64,000 bases of DNA, taken from positions 1 to 64,000 of the forward strand of contig NZ_JAVBXS010000023.1 of NCBI RefSeq assembly GCF_030824435.1, written 5' to 3'. Under the pieces are notes generated by a model. That model was given only the letters and a program-made list of their open reading frames with translations, had not been told where the DNA came from and ran no database searches. Every line of letters starts with the position of its first letter. Position 1 is the first letter of the stretch. The DNA is from Rheinheimera sp. GTDB lineage: Bacteria; Pseudomonadota; Gammaproteobacteria; Enterobacterales; Alteromonadaceae. Position numbers and translations under genes: made by a program. Below, one piece after another: positions 18,310-29,634 of the stretch.

Positions 18310-19434
18310 ATGCTGATATTACATTGGCTGGCATTGATACAAGACGTGGCTAAACAATTGATTTTTATTATAAAAAGCATAGCGTATGGCTTGGCATTGG
18401 CGCTGTTATGGTTGTTGTTTTTTCAGCAAAACGGTCAACTACAACTAAGCCAGCTGTTCAGCAACAACGAAGCAGAGCCTGCGGCTATTTCTTATGCCAG
18501 AGCAGTAAGGGCTGCAGCACCTTCAGTGGTCAATGTTTACACCGTCAGCACCCAGCAGGATCCCCGTTCTTATCAACGTCGTATTATTCAGAATCAGTCT
18601 TTGGGCTCGGGTGTTATTATGCGGGCCGATGGTTACATTTTGACCAATTATCATGTGGTGAATGGCGCCGACCAAATCGTCGTTGCATTGCAGGATGGAC
18701 GTCAGCTTGAGGCCATGCTGATTGGTCAGGACAGAATGACCGACCTTGCAGTATTGTACGTGCAGGCGACGGATCTGCCGGTGATCCCACAACAGAATAA
18801 TCTTGAACCTCAGGTCGGAGATTTAGTGCTTGCTATAGGTAACCCACTGAATTTAGGACAGTCCATTACCCAAGGCATTATCAGCGCCACTGGCCGGGCT
18901 GGTTTAAGTACCAATACCTACACCGATTTTATGCAAATGGATGCAGCCATTAATGCCGGTAACTCTGGTGGTGCTCTGGTCAACAGCAATGGCGTCTTGG
19001 TAGGTATCAATACAGCCGCTTTTCAGCGGCAACGTAATCTGGAAGTTCAGGGTATCTTTTTTGCCGTGCCTTATAAACTGGCACACACTGTGATGGAAAA
19101 ACTGATTAAACATGGTCGTGTGGTGCGCGGTTATCTTGGTTTAAGTGGTGAGCCTGTGATCAACTCGGCTGGCGAAAGACAGGTATCCACAGCCCAGCAT
19201 TTTTACGGCATGAAAATTACTGAAGTTGATGCTTTTGGCCCGGCAGCTGTTTCCGGTTTGCTGGCCGATGATATTCTGCTGGAACTGGCTGGCGTCACTT
19301 TAACCAGTGTTAGCCAAGCGCTGGATTTAGTAGCTGAAGCAGCGCCAGATACCGAAGTGCAGATTCTGATTGAACGCCGTGGTGAACGTATGACCATTCC
19401 AACCCGCATTGGTGTGCGCACAGATACCGATTAA
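18310..19434 (+). CDS. degS: Membrane-anchored sigmaE-activating protease DegS
   Basis: Inner-membrane protease that senses unfolded outer-membrane proteins through its PDZ domain and cuts the anti-sigma factor RseA. From ATG 18310 it is 374 residues with one N-terminal membrane span (IAYGLALALLWLLFF), His115 (TNYHVV), Asp145 (MTDLAVL), Ser219 (GNSGGA) and a single PDZ domain. GTG 18346 is a rival start: it gives 362 residues, nearer the E. coli 355, and a TGTTATGCT extended -10-like sequence overlaps the ATG. It follows degQ by 101 bases. Confidence 0.93.
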   Translation: MLILHWLALIQDVAKQLIFIIKSIAYGLALALLWLLFFQQNGQLQLSQLFSNNEAEPAAISYARAVRAAAPSVVNVYTVSTQQDPRSYQRRIIQNQSLGSGVIMRADGYILTNYHVVNGADQIVVALQDGRQLEAMLIGQDRMTDLAVLYVQATDLPVIPQQNNLEPQVGDLVLAIGNPLNLGQSITQGIISATGRAGLSTNTYTDFMQMDAAINAGNSGGALVNSNGVLVGINTAAFQRQRNLEVQGIFFAVPYKLAHTVMEKLIKHGRVVRGYLGLSGEPVINSAGERQVSTAQHFYGMKITEVDAFGPAAVSGLLADDILLELAGVTLTSVSQALDLVAEAAPDTEVQILIERRGERMTIPTRIGVRTDTD

Positions 19435-19452
19435 ATCATCTGCCAAAGTTAA

Positions 19453-19475
19453 CACCGGCTTATTGCTCCTATACC
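19453..19475 (-). repeat. Degraded copy of the dispersed hairpin repeat
   Basis: On the minus strand GGTATAGGAGCAATAAGCC followed by GGTG matches the loop and right arm of the full copy at 19557-19614; the left part is lost. Confidence 0.5.
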
Positions 19476-19556
19476 TTCTGCCCGGCCTCTGGCAGAGCCA
19501 GAGGCGCAACCACGGCAGCACGCCAAACTGTTGGCGTACTGAGATCCCGCAGTTGC

Positions 19557-19614
19557 CCTGTACATCACCGGCTTATTGCTCCTGCATCGCCGGTATACCG
19601 TACATCTTGTACAT
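19557..19614 (-). repeat. Dispersed hairpin repeat, related to 4487-4591
   Basis: On the minus strand the order is ATGTACAAGATGTACGGTAT, a stem ACCGGC, a loop containing TGCAGGAGCAA, stem GCCGGT, then GATGTACAGG. Flanks and loop match the 4487 repeats, while the stem differs and is still self-complementary. It lies between degS and the degS/murA terminator. Confidence 0.8.
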
Positions 19615-19648
19615 AAAAATAAACCCGCCAAATGGCGGGTTTATTTTT
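19615..19648. terminator. Bidirectional terminator between degS and murA
   Basis: A 16-bp perfect inverted repeat with A/T-rich outer ends and core ACCCGCCA/TGGCGGGT around a two-base loop; T runs on both sides. Confidence 0.92.
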
Positions 19649-19660
19649 AGTAACAACAGC

Positions 19661-20929
<1,269 letters not shown>

Positions 20930-21187
20930 TTACACCGGAGGGTTTAAAAGTTTTTCACGGCGCCACTGTGTCGGCGTGAAAGCTTTGATTGATAAAGCAT
21001 GAATAGAACCGTCGGCAATTTCAGCCATCAGCGGTGCATACACTAATTGTTGTTGTTTCACCCGGCTTAAGCCGTCAAAACATTCGCCCACAGCGGTCAC
21101 AGCATAATGACTGCCATCGGCACTGACATACACCTCAACCAGGTTCAGTTGTTCGGTTAAGCGTTGTTCAATCTGTTTAATGTCCAT
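20930..21187 (-). CDS. ibaG: BolA-family protein IbaG
   Basis: Small BolA-like protein that partners monothiol glutaredoxin in iron-sulfur handling; in E. coli linked to acid stress. With start ATG 21187 it is 85 residues. The BolA signature is VKQQQLVYAPLMAEIADGSIHALSIKAFTP. Its place directly before murA and after the mla genes is the standard ibaG locus, which separates it from bolA itself. Confidence 0.94.
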   Translation of the reverse strand: MDIKQIEQRLTEQLNLVEVYVSADGSHYAVTAVGECFDGLSRVKQQQLVYAPLMAEIADGSIHALSIKAFTPTQWRREKLLNPPV

Positions 21188-21265
21188 CGGGCTTCCCACC
21201 AATCGGCAAAAATTGTGTAACAAGCACAAACACCATCCGGAGTTGTGTTGTCTGTATAGAGAACA

Positions 21266-21288
21266 ACAACCCGGCAAAGCCGGGTTGT
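21266..21288. other. Perfect 10-bp stem-loop between mlaB and ibaG
   Basis: ACAACCCGGC and GCCGGGTTGT pair around AAA in the 176-base gap. There is no T run in either direction, so it is not a standard terminator; it may be a weak terminator, a processing site or a 3' stabiliser separating mla from ibaG-murA expression. Confidence 0.6.
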
Positions 21289-21363
21289 CAGAATTTATCG
21301 TAAGGAGAACTCTTCACTTACTGCCAAGGGCGGCATTATAGCCTGACTCAACAGCGATTTCAG

Positions 21364-21651
21364 CTAGTCTGTTGGCAAAAGTGGCAACACATCGCTGACA
21401 GCAGCCAGATTACGCAACTGCACCGGCATTTGGGTGAAACGCAGACTGACACCTTGTTTATTTGCTTGCGCCAACTGTTGTAACAACCAGGCCAAGCCCG
21501 CAGTATCAACATGACGCAACTGACCAAGGTTAAATTCAGCCTGTTTAGGCAAAGTAGCCAACAGCTTAAAGGGCCAGTGTTTCACTACAGTGATGCAGTT
21601 AAGCTCACCGCTGAAAAGCACTGTTGAACCCTCTTGCTTAATCTCAAGCAT
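21364..21651 (-). CDS. mlaB: STAS-domain protein MlaB of the Mla phospholipid transporter
   Basis: Cytoplasmic STAS protein that binds the ATPase MlaF and supports assembly of the MlaFEDB complex. From ATG 21651 it is 95 residues; the STAS core is LRHVDTAGLAWLLQQLAQA, with the conserved DTAG loop. The start lies eight bases inside the mlaC end, so translation is coupled. An upstream in-frame start at 21714 would overlap mlaC deeply and lacks family similarity. Confidence 0.9.
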   Translation of the reverse strand: MLEIKQEGSTVLFSGELNCITVVKHWPFKLLATLPKQAEFNLGQLRHVDTAGLAWLLQQLAQANKQGVSLRFTQMPVQLRNLAAVSDVLPLLPTD

Positions 21652-22315
21652 TGTTTTTCTTCTCTGGCGCTTTAATAGGTGCTTTGGCTTTTTCTTCGAG
21701 AAGCGCAGCCACACTTAATAAACCTTGTTGACGGATCAGGCTACCAAGCTCAGAACGTTTGCTGTCGAGTAATGAAATCCCTTCCGCCACCATGTCATAC
21801 ACCAGCCAGTTATTGGCGTCTTTTACACGGCGCAATTTAAATTCAATTTTGATGTCAGGTTTACCAGGGTCAATCACCCGCGTTTTAATAGTGATTATTT
21901 TACGTTGCTTATCAACAGGTTGGCCTGGCTCAATAATCACTTTCTGGTCACGATACTGGGTAAAAACACCAGCATAAGTACCCACCATATAGTTCTGGAA
22001 TGCACCAACAAAGGTATTAAAGTCCTGTTTTGGTACCGTATTGAGTTTTACACTCTGGCCAATGACATAACCTGCGGCATAACGGCTGTCGATATAAGGC
22101 AGCAGCTCTTCGTTCACTATGGTACGCAACACTTCAGCATCAGCTTTAATTTTTGGCTGATCAGCCGCAATACGGCGGAAGGTTTTATCTGCCAGTACTT
22201 CCATCATTTTGTACGGGTCGTCATAAGTTGGCACAGCTGCAGCTGTATTTGCCTGTACCGACAAAGCGCTGACAGCAAGCAGCAGTGCTGCTGTGAATTT
22301 AAAAATTGTGTTCAT
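21644..22315 (-). CDS. mlaC: Periplasmic phospholipid-binding protein MlaC
   Basis: Shuttles phospholipids across the periplasm between the outer-membrane MlaA complex and MlaFEDB. The 223-residue protein has a signal peptide (MNTIFKFTAALLLAVSALSVQA) and the family regions VNEELLPYIDSRYAAGYVIG, NTFVGAFQNYMVGTYAGVF and NNWLVYDMVAEGISL. Its start overlaps the mlaD stop by one base. Confidence 0.96.
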   Translation of the reverse strand: MNTIFKFTAALLLAVSALSVQANTAAAVPTYDDPYKMMEVLADKTFRRIAADQPKIKADAEVLRTIVNEELLPYIDSRYAAGYVIGQSVKLNTVPKQDFNTFVGAFQNYMVGTYAGVFTQYRDQKVIIEPGQPVDKQRKIITIKTRVIDPGKPDIKIEFKLRRVKDANNWLVYDMVAEGISLLDSKRSELGSLIRQQGLLSVAALLEEKAKAPIKAPEKKNNA

Positions 22316-22782
22316 TATTGATTCCCACGGTTAAATAAGAACTGACCAATCAGCTCTTCCAGTACGATAGCGGCTTTGGTGTCTTCGATATGATCACCAT
22401 CAGCCAGAATTTCTACGTTTTCGTCGACAAAACCAGGTTGCAAACCGATATATTGTTCACCCAACAAACCTGAGGTCAGAATGGACAACGAGCTGGTTTC
22501 AGGAAAGTTGCTGTAACTGCTGTTAATTTCCAGAGTTACCACAGGTTGAAAAGCTTCAGGATCCAGCTGGATACTGGCAACACGGCCAACAACTACCCCA
22601 CCCACTTTCACCGGTGAACGTACTTTTAAACCGCCAATATTGTCGAATTTGGCATACAACTTATAACTCTGGTCTGAACCGGTCACGCCGGTATTGGCGA
22701 CTTTCAGCGCCAGCAATAACAAAGCGGCAATCGCCAAAGCGACAAAAGCACCTACTAAAATTTCTAACTTACGTGTGGTCAT
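22315..22782 (-). CDS. mlaD: MCE-domain protein MlaD
   Basis: Membrane-anchored MCE protein forming the periplasmic hexamer of the Mla transporter. From ATG 22782 it is 155 residues: one N-terminal span (EILVGAFVALAIAALLLLAL) and the MCE domain (YKLYAKFDNIGGLKVRSPVKV, GLLGEQYIGLQPG). The ribosome site GGTGGA precedes this start at suitable distance; a TTG at 22797 in frame is less likely. Confidence 0.96.
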   Translation of the reverse strand: MTTRKLEILVGAFVALAIAALLLLALKVANTGVTGSDQSYKLYAKFDNIGGLKVRSPVKVGGVVVGRVASIQLDPEAFQPVVTLEINSSYSNFPETSSLSILTSGLLGEQYIGLQPGFVDENVEILADGDHIEDTKAAIVLEELIGQFLFNRGNQ

Positions 22783-22786
22783 TTTT

Positions 22787-23566
22787 TTATCCACCAAACA
22801 TGACAGCTGTTAATACAAAATCAAAACCCAACACCGCCAGCGAGGCTGTGACAACAGTTTGGGTTGTTGCCCGACTGATCCCTTCCGAAGTCGGAACCGC
22901 ATCAAATCCTTTGTGCAGCGCTATGACTGTCACCACAAAAGCAAACACTATGCTTTTTATTACACCGTTCAGCACATCTTCGTTCAGATCGACGTTGGCC
23001 TGCATCGCCGACCAATAACCACCAGCGTCTACGCCCAGCCAGTCCACGCCAACCAGATGGCCACCGAGAATACCAACAGCATTAAAAATCAGCGCCAGCA
23101 GCGGCATACAAACCACACCAGCCCAAAAACGCGGAGCTATCACCCGGCGCAGCGGATCAACAGCCATCATTTCCATGCCGGAGAGTTGTTCTGTTGCTTT
23201 CATCAGACCAATTTCAGCGGTCAAAGCACTGCCGGCCCGACCTGCAAACAACAGTGCAGTCACCACAGGACCAAGCTCACGCAACAAACTTAAAGCGACC
23301 AAAGGCCCTAACATTTGTTCGGCACCAAATTTCGACAGCACTGTATAACCTTGCAGCGCCAGCACCATACCGATAAACAAACCGGACACCACAATGATCA
23401 GCAGCGATAACACACCAACCACATAAAACTGCTTCATGTATAAAGGCCAGGCTTTGATAAACCTTGGCCTGCCCCACAAAGCGCCAAAAACCATCAGCGC
23501 CGCACGGCCAAATCCCTGAATGGACGCTATAGTCGAAGCGCCAAGCTGTTGTAATTTATCGAGCAT
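22787..23566 (-). CDS. mlaE: Mla transporter permease MlaE
   Basis: Inner-membrane permease of MlaFEDB, 259 residues with several membrane spans. Family motifs are [40 protein letters not shown] and [20 protein letters not shown]. It overlaps the mlaF stop by one base and is followed by mlaD after four. Confidence 0.97.
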   Translation of the reverse strand: MLDKLQQLGASTIASIQGFGRAALMVFGALWGRPRFIKAWPLYMKQFYVVGVLSLLIIVVSGLFIGMVLALQGYTVLSKFGAEQMLGPLVALSLLRELGPVVTALLFAGRAGSALTAEIGLMKATEQLSGMEMMAVDPLRRVIAPRFWAGVVCMPLLALIFNAVGILGGHLVGVDWLGVDAGGYWSAMQANVDLNEDVLNGVIKSIVFAFVVTVIALHKGFDAVPTSEGISRATTQTVVTASLAVLGFDFVLTAVMFGG

Positions 23567-24393
23567 TAATCCTTTAACTCCATTAATTCCCCGGCATAAT
23601 CGGCCGCTTTAAAATGGAAAGGCACAGGACCATCAGCCAGACCTTGTAAAAACTGCTGCACTAAAGGCGACTCATGTGCACGCAACTGCTCCGGCGTACC
23701 ATGGCCAATCACCCGGCGTTCCGCCACCACATAAACATAATCAGCAATACTCATCACTTCGTTGACATCGTGCGAAACAACAATAGACGTCAAACCCAAG
23801 GCGTCATTTAACGAACGAATCAGCCGCACTATCACACCCATAGAAATAGGATCCTGACCGGCAAAAGGCTCGTCATACATAATCAACTGCGGATCCAGCG
23901 CAATAGCGCGGGCCAAGGCAGCACGGCGCGCCATACCACCAGACAGTTCCGCTGGCATCAAATCGCGGGCGCCCCGCAAACCGACAGCTTCAAGCTTCAT
24001 CAACACCATCATGCGGATAATTTCTTCCGGCAATTTGGTGTGTTCGCGGATGGGGAAAGCGACGTTATCAAACACCGACATATCACTGAACAGGGCTCCA
24101 CTCTGGAACAACATGCTCATTTTTTTACGGGCCTGATACAGTTCATTGCGGCCGAGCGTTGGAATATCAACACCATCAAACCAGATATGACCGCTGTCCG
24201 GCTTTAGCTGGCCACCAATCAGTCGCAACAAGGTGGTTTTACCAATACCACTCGGCCCCATAATGGCTGTGACTTTGCCACGACTGAACTGCATGCTCAT
24301 ATCGTCATAAATCACCCGCTCACCCCGGCGAAAGGTCAGGTTCTGAATGTTCACCAACGGCTCAGCCGCTGTATTTCCCATTGTTTGTTCCAA
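23566..24393 (-). CDS. mlaF: Mla transporter ATP-binding protein MlaF
   Basis: ATPase driving retrograde or anterograde phospholipid movement by the Mla complex. The 275-residue protein has Walker [10 protein letters not shown], signature [14 protein letters not shown], Walker [14 protein letters not shown] and the switch His in VVSHDVNEV. It heads the mlaFEDCB operon. ATG 24381 (MGNTAAEPL) is an alternative start four residues later. Confidence 0.96.
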   Translation of the reverse strand: MEQTMGNTAAEPLVNIQNLTFRRGERVIYDDMSMQFSRGKVTAIMGPSGIGKTTLLRLIGGQLKPDSGHIWFDGVDIPTLGRNELYQARKKMSMLFQSGALFSDMSVFDNVAFPIREHTKLPEEIIRMMVLMKLEAVGLRGARDLMPAELSGGMARRAALARAIALDPQLIMYDEPFAGQDPISMGVIVRLIRSLNDALGLTSIVVSHDVNEVMSIADYVYVVAERRVIGHGTPEQLRAHESPLVQQFLQGLADGPVPFHFKAADYAGELMELKD

Positions 24394-24791
24394 CTTAAAT
24401 CCCTTGATTGAGCTGGTTGCAACCCCAAACCAGCAACGCCCCCGGCAAAACGCCGCGCAATATAAAGTCAGGGACGCTCCGATGCAAGACTACTGTGTAA
24501 TAAGTCGGCGTATTTTACCTGCTTTAACAGCCTGAGTGCGCAGAAAAAATTGTAATATTCAATTGCAAAAATCGAAACGTACGCCAATTCACGGTTTTTT
24601 TTGCAATTCCACCAGAGAAGCAGGAAAATGTCGCAGTTTTGCGGGCGCTTCTGGCTATTATGCACTTTCACCAGTGCCAGAGCAGTGAAGCACCGCTTTG
24701 TTTTTGATATTTATTCGCATTTTGTCGAAGTTAACTGAATATCAGCTTAACCATCACCGGGAAAACCCAGCCCGCTCGCAGGAGAAACGAC
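24394..24791. other. Divergent control region between mlaF and kdsD
   Basis: About 400 AT-rich bases that must hold the promoters of the mla operon (minus) and the kdsD-lpt run (plus). I see AT tracts around 24540-24610 but no confident -35/-10 pair and no convincing gene. Confidence 0.5.
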
Positions 24792-25760
24792 GTGACTATA
24801 GATTACTGTGCCAAAGCCAGAGCAGTTTTTGCGATTGAAGCAGCTGCTATTGTTGGATTGAACCAGTATCTGGACCACAACTTTGAACAAGCCTGTCAGC
24901 AGATGTTTGATTGTACCGGCCGTATTATTGTTATAGGTATGGGAAAATCAGGTCATATTGGCAATAAAATTGCGGCAACTCTTGCCTCCACCGGCACCCC
25001 GGCTTTTTTTGTTCACCCGGGTGAAGCCAGCCACGGCGATCTGGGTATGATCACCAAAGGTGACATAGTACTGGCGTTATCCAACTCAGGTGAAACCAAC
25101 GAGTTACTGTTGATAGTGCCGGTATTAAAACGTCTGGGCATTGGTTTGATTGCGATGACAGGCAACCCACAATCAACACTGGCGCGCCTCGCCGACGTGC
25201 ATTTATGCGTCAAGGTGGAACAGGAGGCTTGCCCGCTTGGGTTGGCGCCAACAGCAAGCACCACAGCTGCTCTGGTGATGGGTGATGCTTTAGCTGTAGC
25301 CCTGCTGGAAGCCCGCGGTTTTTCTGCCGATGATTTTGCGTTGTCACACCCGGGTGGCAGCCTTGGGAAAAGGTTGTTGTTACGTTTACAGGACGTGATG
25401 CACCAGGGCGAACAAATTCCACAAGTGCCAACTTCAGCCACCATTAAGCAGGCGCTGTTAGAAATATCACAAAAAGGTCTGGGCATGACCGCTATTGTTG
25501 ATGAACAAGGCAAACTGGCCGGTATTTTTACCGATGGTGATTTACGCCGCCTGCTCGATTTACGTGTCGACATTCATCAAACATTGATAGCTGACGTGAT
25601 GATCCGCAACTGTATTACCGCCAAAGCCGACATGCTGGCGGCAGAAGCGCTGAAAATTATGGAGCAGAAAAAAATCAATGGCCTGATTGTATTGTCAGAC
25701 GACAGAACACCGATTGGCGCCATGAATATGCACGATTTATTGCGGGCCGGAGTGCTTTAA
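24792..25760 (+). CDS. kdsD: Arabinose-5-phosphate isomerase KdsD
   Basis: Converts ribulose 5-phosphate to arabinose 5-phosphate, first step of Kdo synthesis for lipopolysaccharide. The 322 residues contain a SIS domain (IVIGMGKSGHIGNKIAATLA, LSNSGETNEL) over about 40-175 and two CBS domains over about 200-320. The start is GTG 24792, with CAGGAG nine bases before it. First gene of the kdsD-kdsC-lptCAB run, overlapping kdsC by one base. Confidence 0.97.
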   Translation: MTIDYCAKARAVFAIEAAAIVGLNQYLDHNFEQACQQMFDCTGRIIVIGMGKSGHIGNKIAATLASTGTPAFFVHPGEASHGDLGMITKGDIVLALSNSGETNELLLIVPVLKRLGIGLIAMTGNPQSTLARLADVHLCVKVEQEACPLGLAPTASTTAALVMGDALAVALLEARGFSADDFALSHPGGSLGKRLLLRLQDVMHQGEQIPQVPTSATIKQALLEISQKGLGMTAIVDEQGKLAGIFTDGDLRRLLDLRVDIHQTLIADVMIRNCITAKADMLAAEALKIMEQKKINGLIVLSDDRTPIGAMNMHDLLRAGVL

Positions 25761-26317
25761 TGACAAGTTTATTCAGCGAGTTATATCAGGATGTTGATGC
25801 AGGCCTGCTGCAAAAAGCCGCCCAAATCCGCTTGTTGATTTGTGATGTGGATGGGGTCTTTTCTGATGGTCGTATTTATCTGGGTAATGATGGTGAAGAA
25901 CTAAAGGCATTTCATACCCGTGACGGTTATGGCATCAAAGCGTTGCGCCATGGCGGTGTAGAAGTCGCGGTGATCACAGGCCGGCGCTCAGACATTGTCA
26001 GCAAACGGATGGCGTCCTTGACGGTGCCATATGTTTATCAGGGGCAGGAAGATAAAATTCCGGCTTTTACTGAACTAAAACAACAGCTGCAACTGCAAAA
26101 CCACCAGATTGCTTATATAGGTGATGACCTGTCTGACTGGAAAGTGATGCAACATTGTGGCTTAAGTGTCGCGGTCAAAGACGCCCACCCTTATTTACGC
26201 CAACATGCCCACTATATAACCAGCCTTGCCGGTGGCTATGGCGCAGTGCGTGAACTTTGTGATTTACTGCTGATAAGCCAGCAAAAATTTGCTGGTTTTG
26301 ACGGAAGCAGCTCATGA
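25760..26317 (+). CDS. kdsC: Kdo-8-phosphate phosphatase KdsC
   Basis: HAD-type phosphatase that removes phosphate from Kdo 8-phosphate. The 185-residue protein has the nucleophile motif LICDVDGVFSDG with Asp29 and Asp31, and the later motif YIGDDLSDW. No cap domain is seen, as expected for this tetrameric class. Overlaps lptC by four bases. Confidence 0.97.
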   Translation: MTSLFSELYQDVDAGLLQKAAQIRLLICDVDGVFSDGRIYLGNDGEELKAFHTRDGYGIKALRHGGVEVAVITGRRSDIVSKRMASLTVPYVYQGQEDKIPAFTELKQQLQLQNHQIAYIGDDLSDWKVMQHCGLSVAVKDAHPYLRQHAHYITSLAGGYGAVRELCDLLLISQQKFAGFDGSSS

Positions 26318-26868
26318 AACAACAGATTTTCTGGTTTTTGCTGGTACTGACCGGCGGTAGTCTGTTGTACGGATGGCTGAATAACGAAGGCAAACGCAGT
26401 GCGGTTGAAGCTGAGCAGGAACTTGTTCCGGACTTTATTGCTTATGATCTGGTGCGCACCAGTTTCGACAGTGCAGGCAGTATGTCGGGCCTTATCAGAG
26501 CACAACAAATGTCCCATTTTGAGCAGCTGGGTCAAATTCAATTTGAAGCACCTGCTTACACAATATTTGAAGAACAACAACCTAAATGGCAGGTTAGCAG
26601 CGACCATGGCGTGTTGTATCCGGATGATAAAGTGGTGCTTGAGCAACAGGTCATTCTGGACAACCTGAAATCAGGTGAGCTTTTTAATAAACTAGAGACC
26701 AACCAACTGGAATATTTATTTGAACAACAGCTATTGCAAACCCGGCAACAGGTGTTGATCAGCGGCGATGGTTTTGCCATTCACGGCCAGGGAGTCGAAG
26801 TCGACTTAGTCAGCCAGAAACTTCAACTTAATCAACATAAAGGGACGGTTTACCGCCATGAGAAATAA
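26314..26868 (+). CDS. lptC: LPS transport protein LptC
   Basis: Bitopic inner-membrane protein bridging the LptBFG extractor and the LptA periplasmic bridge. The 184-residue protein has one N-terminal span (IFWFLLVLTGGSLLYGWL) and a beta-jellyroll periplasmic domain. The family motif DFIAYDLVRTSFDSAGSMSG is present. Overlaps lptA by 11 bases. Confidence 0.95.
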   Translation: MKQQIFWFLLVLTGGSLLYGWLNNEGKRSAVEAEQELVPDFIAYDLVRTSFDSAGSMSGLIRAQQMSHFEQLGQIQFEAPAYTIFEEQQPKWQVSSDHGVLYPDDKVVLEQQVILDNLKSGELFNKLETNQLEYLFEQQLLQTRQQVLISGDGFAIHGQGVEVDLVSQKLQLNQHKGTVYRHEK

Positions 26869-27346
26869 TCTGTTGCTGGCCATGGTACTAGGCCTGTGTT
26901 CGCTGGCATGTCAGGCAACAAATAACGATTTTTCTGAACCTGTAAATGTCAGCTCTGATAACTTTGACGGCAGTGTCAAAGAGAAAAAACTGATTTATCT
27001 GGGCAATGTGCTGGTGACCCAGGGCTCCTTACAAATCAAAGCCGAGCGTCTGGAAGTAGACAGCTCTAAAGGTCAGGGCAAAGAAGTGTTTATCGCCAGC
27101 GGTACACCAGCATCTTATTCTCAGGTATTGGATGGTGACAAACCCATTGCCGCTATGGCCAATGAAATCCGTTACGATGTGGCAACGCGTATTCTGACCC
27201 TGACCGGCAATGCCGAAATTAATCAAAGTGGCAGTGTGGTGAAAAGTGCCAAAATCCAATATGACCTGGCGCAGCAAAAACTGAATGCCGAGGGTGGTAA
27301 AGACACCCAAAGGGTCAGTACTGTTTTTATCCCAGAGAAAAACTAA
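26858..27346 (+). CDS. lptA: LPS transport periplasmic protein LptA
   Basis: Forms the beta-jellyroll bridge carrying LPS across the periplasm. The 162-residue protein has a signal peptide ([16 protein letters not shown]) and the family region [20 protein letters not shown]. The stop codon is one base before the lptB start. Confidence 0.95.
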   Translation: MRNNLLLAMVLGLCSLACQATNNDFSEPVNVSSDNFDGSVKEKKLIYLGNVLVTQGSLQIKAERLEVDSSKGQGKEVFIASGTPASYSQVLDGDKPIAAMANEIRYDVATRILTLTGNAEINQSGSVVKSAKIQYDLAQQKLNAEGGKDTQRVSTVFIPEKN

Positions 27347-27347
27347 A

Positions 27348-28073
27348 GTGAAAACTCTTGTCGCATCGCATCTGGCGAAAAGTTACAAAGGCCGTCAGGT
27401 GGTTAAAGACGTCAGCCTCGAAGTCAAAGCCGGTCAGATTGTTGGTTTGCTTGGCCCCAATGGCGCCGGCAAAACCACCACTTTTTATATGATTGTTGGT
27501 TTGGTGCCTTCGGATAAAGGCACTATCACATTAGATGGTCATGATATGACCTTCGATCCTATCCACGCCCGTGCCCGCCAGGGTATCGGTTATCTGCCGC
27601 AGGAAAGTTCGATTTTTCGCAAACTCAGTGTGTACGACAACCTGATGGCAATTTTGCAAACGCGTAAAGATCTCAAAGATGAACAGCGCGAACAAATTGC
27701 CGACGAGCTGCTGGATGAGTTTAATATTACCCATATCCGCACCAGTCTTGGCATGAGCCTTTCAGGTGGCGAAAGACGCAGAGTAGAAATTGCCCGTGCT
27801 TTAGCGGCTAATCCGGCATTTATTCTGCTTGACGAACCTTTTGCCGGTGTTGACCCTATTTCGGTGCTGGATATCAAAAAAATTATCCAGCATTTGCGTA
27901 ACCGTGGTATCGGTGTACTCATCACCGACCACAATGTACGCGAGACCCTTGATGTCTGCGAAATTGCCTATATTGTCAGTCATGGTGAGCTGATAGCTTC
28001 CGGCTCACCGGCCGATGTATTAGCAAATCAGCAGGTCAGAGATGTATACCTCGGCGAACAATTCAGGCTATAG
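27348..28073 (+). CDS. lptB: LPS export ABC ATPase LptB
   Basis: Cytoplasmic ATPase powering LPS extraction by LptFG. With GTG 27348 as start it is 241 residues, the E. coli length, beginning [15 protein letters not shown]. Walker [10 protein letters not shown], signature [15 protein letters not shown], Walker [14 protein letters not shown] and the switch His in ITDHNV are all present. The frame is open further into lptA, but that portion is not LptB-like. Confidence 0.98.
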   Translation: MKTLVASHLAKSYKGRQVVKDVSLEVKAGQIVGLLGPNGAGKTTTFYMIVGLVPSDKGTITLDGHDMTFDPIHARARQGIGYLPQESSIFRKLSVYDNLMAILQTRKDLKDEQREQIADELLDEFNITHIRTSLGMSLSGGERRRVEIARALAANPAFILLDEPFAGVDPISVLDIKKIIQHLRNRGIGVLITDHNVRETLDVCEIAYIVSHGELIASGSPADVLANQQVRDVYLGEQFRL

Positions 28074-28121
28074 TTAGCAAAAAGCCAGTGGATACTGGCT
28101 GTCAGGAGTGACCAGAAGTAC

Positions 28122-29609
28122 ATGAAGCCATCTTTACAACTCCGGCTTGGACAGCAACTCACAATGACTCCCCAGCTGCAACAGGCCATCAAGCTGTTGC
28201 AACTGTCGACCATTGAATTACAGCAGGAAATTCAGGAAGCACTGGATGCCAACCCGCTGTTGGAAGCGGAGGATGACTACAGCAACTTCAATGAAAGTAG
28301 CAGTGCACCACAAGACGGCGATAAACACGAACAAGCTGAAATGGACAGCTATTCCAGTGACGAGCATTTTGACCCTGAAGTGCCTGACACCAGCGAGGCC
28401 ATGACGGAACAAAATATCAAAGAAGACTTGCCACTCGACAGCAACTGGGACGATTTAGTCAGTGCTGCGCCTGTTGCTAATACCTATAACGGCGAAGATG
28501 ACAATGTCTTTCAGGGCGAAACCTCCGAAACTTTACAGGATTATCTGCGCTGGCAGATGCGCCTGACCCCTTTTAGTGAAACCGATTTAGCCATTGCAGA
28601 AATTATTATTGAAGCTATAGATGGCAATGGTTTATTAACCATCAGTAACCAGGATATTCTCGATTCGCTTGGCATGCCGGAGGTGGAAGCCGACGAAGTT
28701 GAAGCTGTGATTAAACGCATTCAGCTGTTTGACCCTGTTGGTGTAGGCGCCCGCACCATTCAGGAATGTTTGTTGGTTCAGCTGCGTCAGTTTGATCCAA
28801 GCACGCCTTTTCTGGCAGAAACCTGCGACATTATCCGTCATTACAGCGAATATTTAGCCAACAGAGATTTCCGTTCTCTGATGCGAGTGACTAAACTCAA
28901 AGAAGACGACCTGCGCGAAGTGATGCGGCTTATTCACAGCCTGAACCCTCGCCCCGGCGCCGATGTCATTCGGGAAGAACAGCAATACACTATTCCCGAT
29001 GTGTCAGTGAAAAAAATCAAAGGCCGCTGGATGGTGGAGTTAAATCCAGATGCTTTTCCAAAGATCCGGATCAACGAGCAATACGCCGCTATGTCGCGCA
29101 GCGCCAGAAACTCAGCCGACAGCCAGTTTATCCGGTCCCACTTGCAGGAAGCCAAGTGGTTTTTAAAAAGCCTGGAAAGCCGGAACGAAACTTTGTTAAA
29201 AGTTGCCAACTGTATAGTGCAGCAGCAACAAGCATTTTTTGAGCATGGGGAAGAAGCAATGAAACCCATGGTACTCAACGATGTGGCCGAGATGGTTGGT
29301 ATGCATGAATCAACCATTTCGAGGGTCACCACACAAAAGTTCATGCACACGCCCAGAGGAATATTTGAACTTAAGTTCTTTTTCTCCAGTCATGTAAGTA
29401 CAGAAAGTGGCGGCGAATGTTCGTCGACCGCCATCAGGGCTTTTATAAAAAAATTGGTGGCAGCGGAGAATCCTGCAAAGCCGTTAAGCGACAGCAGGAT
29501 GGCAGAAATTCTTTCTGAACAGGGCATCAACGTAGCAAGGCGGACCATCGCCAAATACCGTGAATCTCTGTACATTCCGCCGTCAAATCAGCGCAAGAGC
29601 TTGCTATAA
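28122..29609 (+). CDS. rpoN: RNA polymerase sigma-54 factor
   Basis: Alternative sigma factor needing enhancer-bound activators, used for nitrogen and other regulons. The 495-residue protein has the Gln/Leu-rich region I ([19 protein letters not shown]), an acidic linker, the core-binding domain, a helix-turn-helix ([17 protein letters not shown]) and the C-terminal RpoN box with [12 protein letters not shown]. Start ATG 28122 is 49 bases after lptB, in the usual lptB-rpoN-hpf order. Confidence 0.98.
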   Translation: MKPSLQLRLGQQLTMTPQLQQAIKLLQLSTIELQQEIQEALDANPLLEAEDDYSNFNESSSAPQDGDKHEQAEMDSYSSDEHFDPEVPDTSEAMTEQNIKEDLPLDSNWDDLVSAAPVANTYNGEDDNVFQGETSETLQDYLRWQMRLTPFSETDLAIAEIIIEAIDGNGLLTISNQDILDSLGMPEVEADEVEAVIKRIQLFDPVGVGARTIQECLLVQLRQFDPSTPFLAETCDIIRHYSEYLANRDFRSLMRVTKLKEDDLREVMRLIHSLNPRPGADVIREEQQYTIPDVSVKKIKGRWMVELNPDAFPKIRINEQYAAMSRSARNSADSQFIRSHLQEAKWFLKSLESRNETLLKVANCIVQQQQAFFEHGEEAMKPMVLNDVAEMVGMHESTISRVTTQKFMHTPRGIFELKFFFSSHVSTESGGECSSTAIRAFIKKLVAAENPAKPLSDSRMAEILSEQGINVARRTIAKYRESLYIPPSNQRKSLL

Positions 29610-29634
29610 GTGCTCATCAAAGAAGGAAATGTCT

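Noticed and set aside
21266-21288. Strong terminator of the mla operon
   Set aside because: The stem is perfect but neither side has a T run, so it is listed only as a stem-loop.
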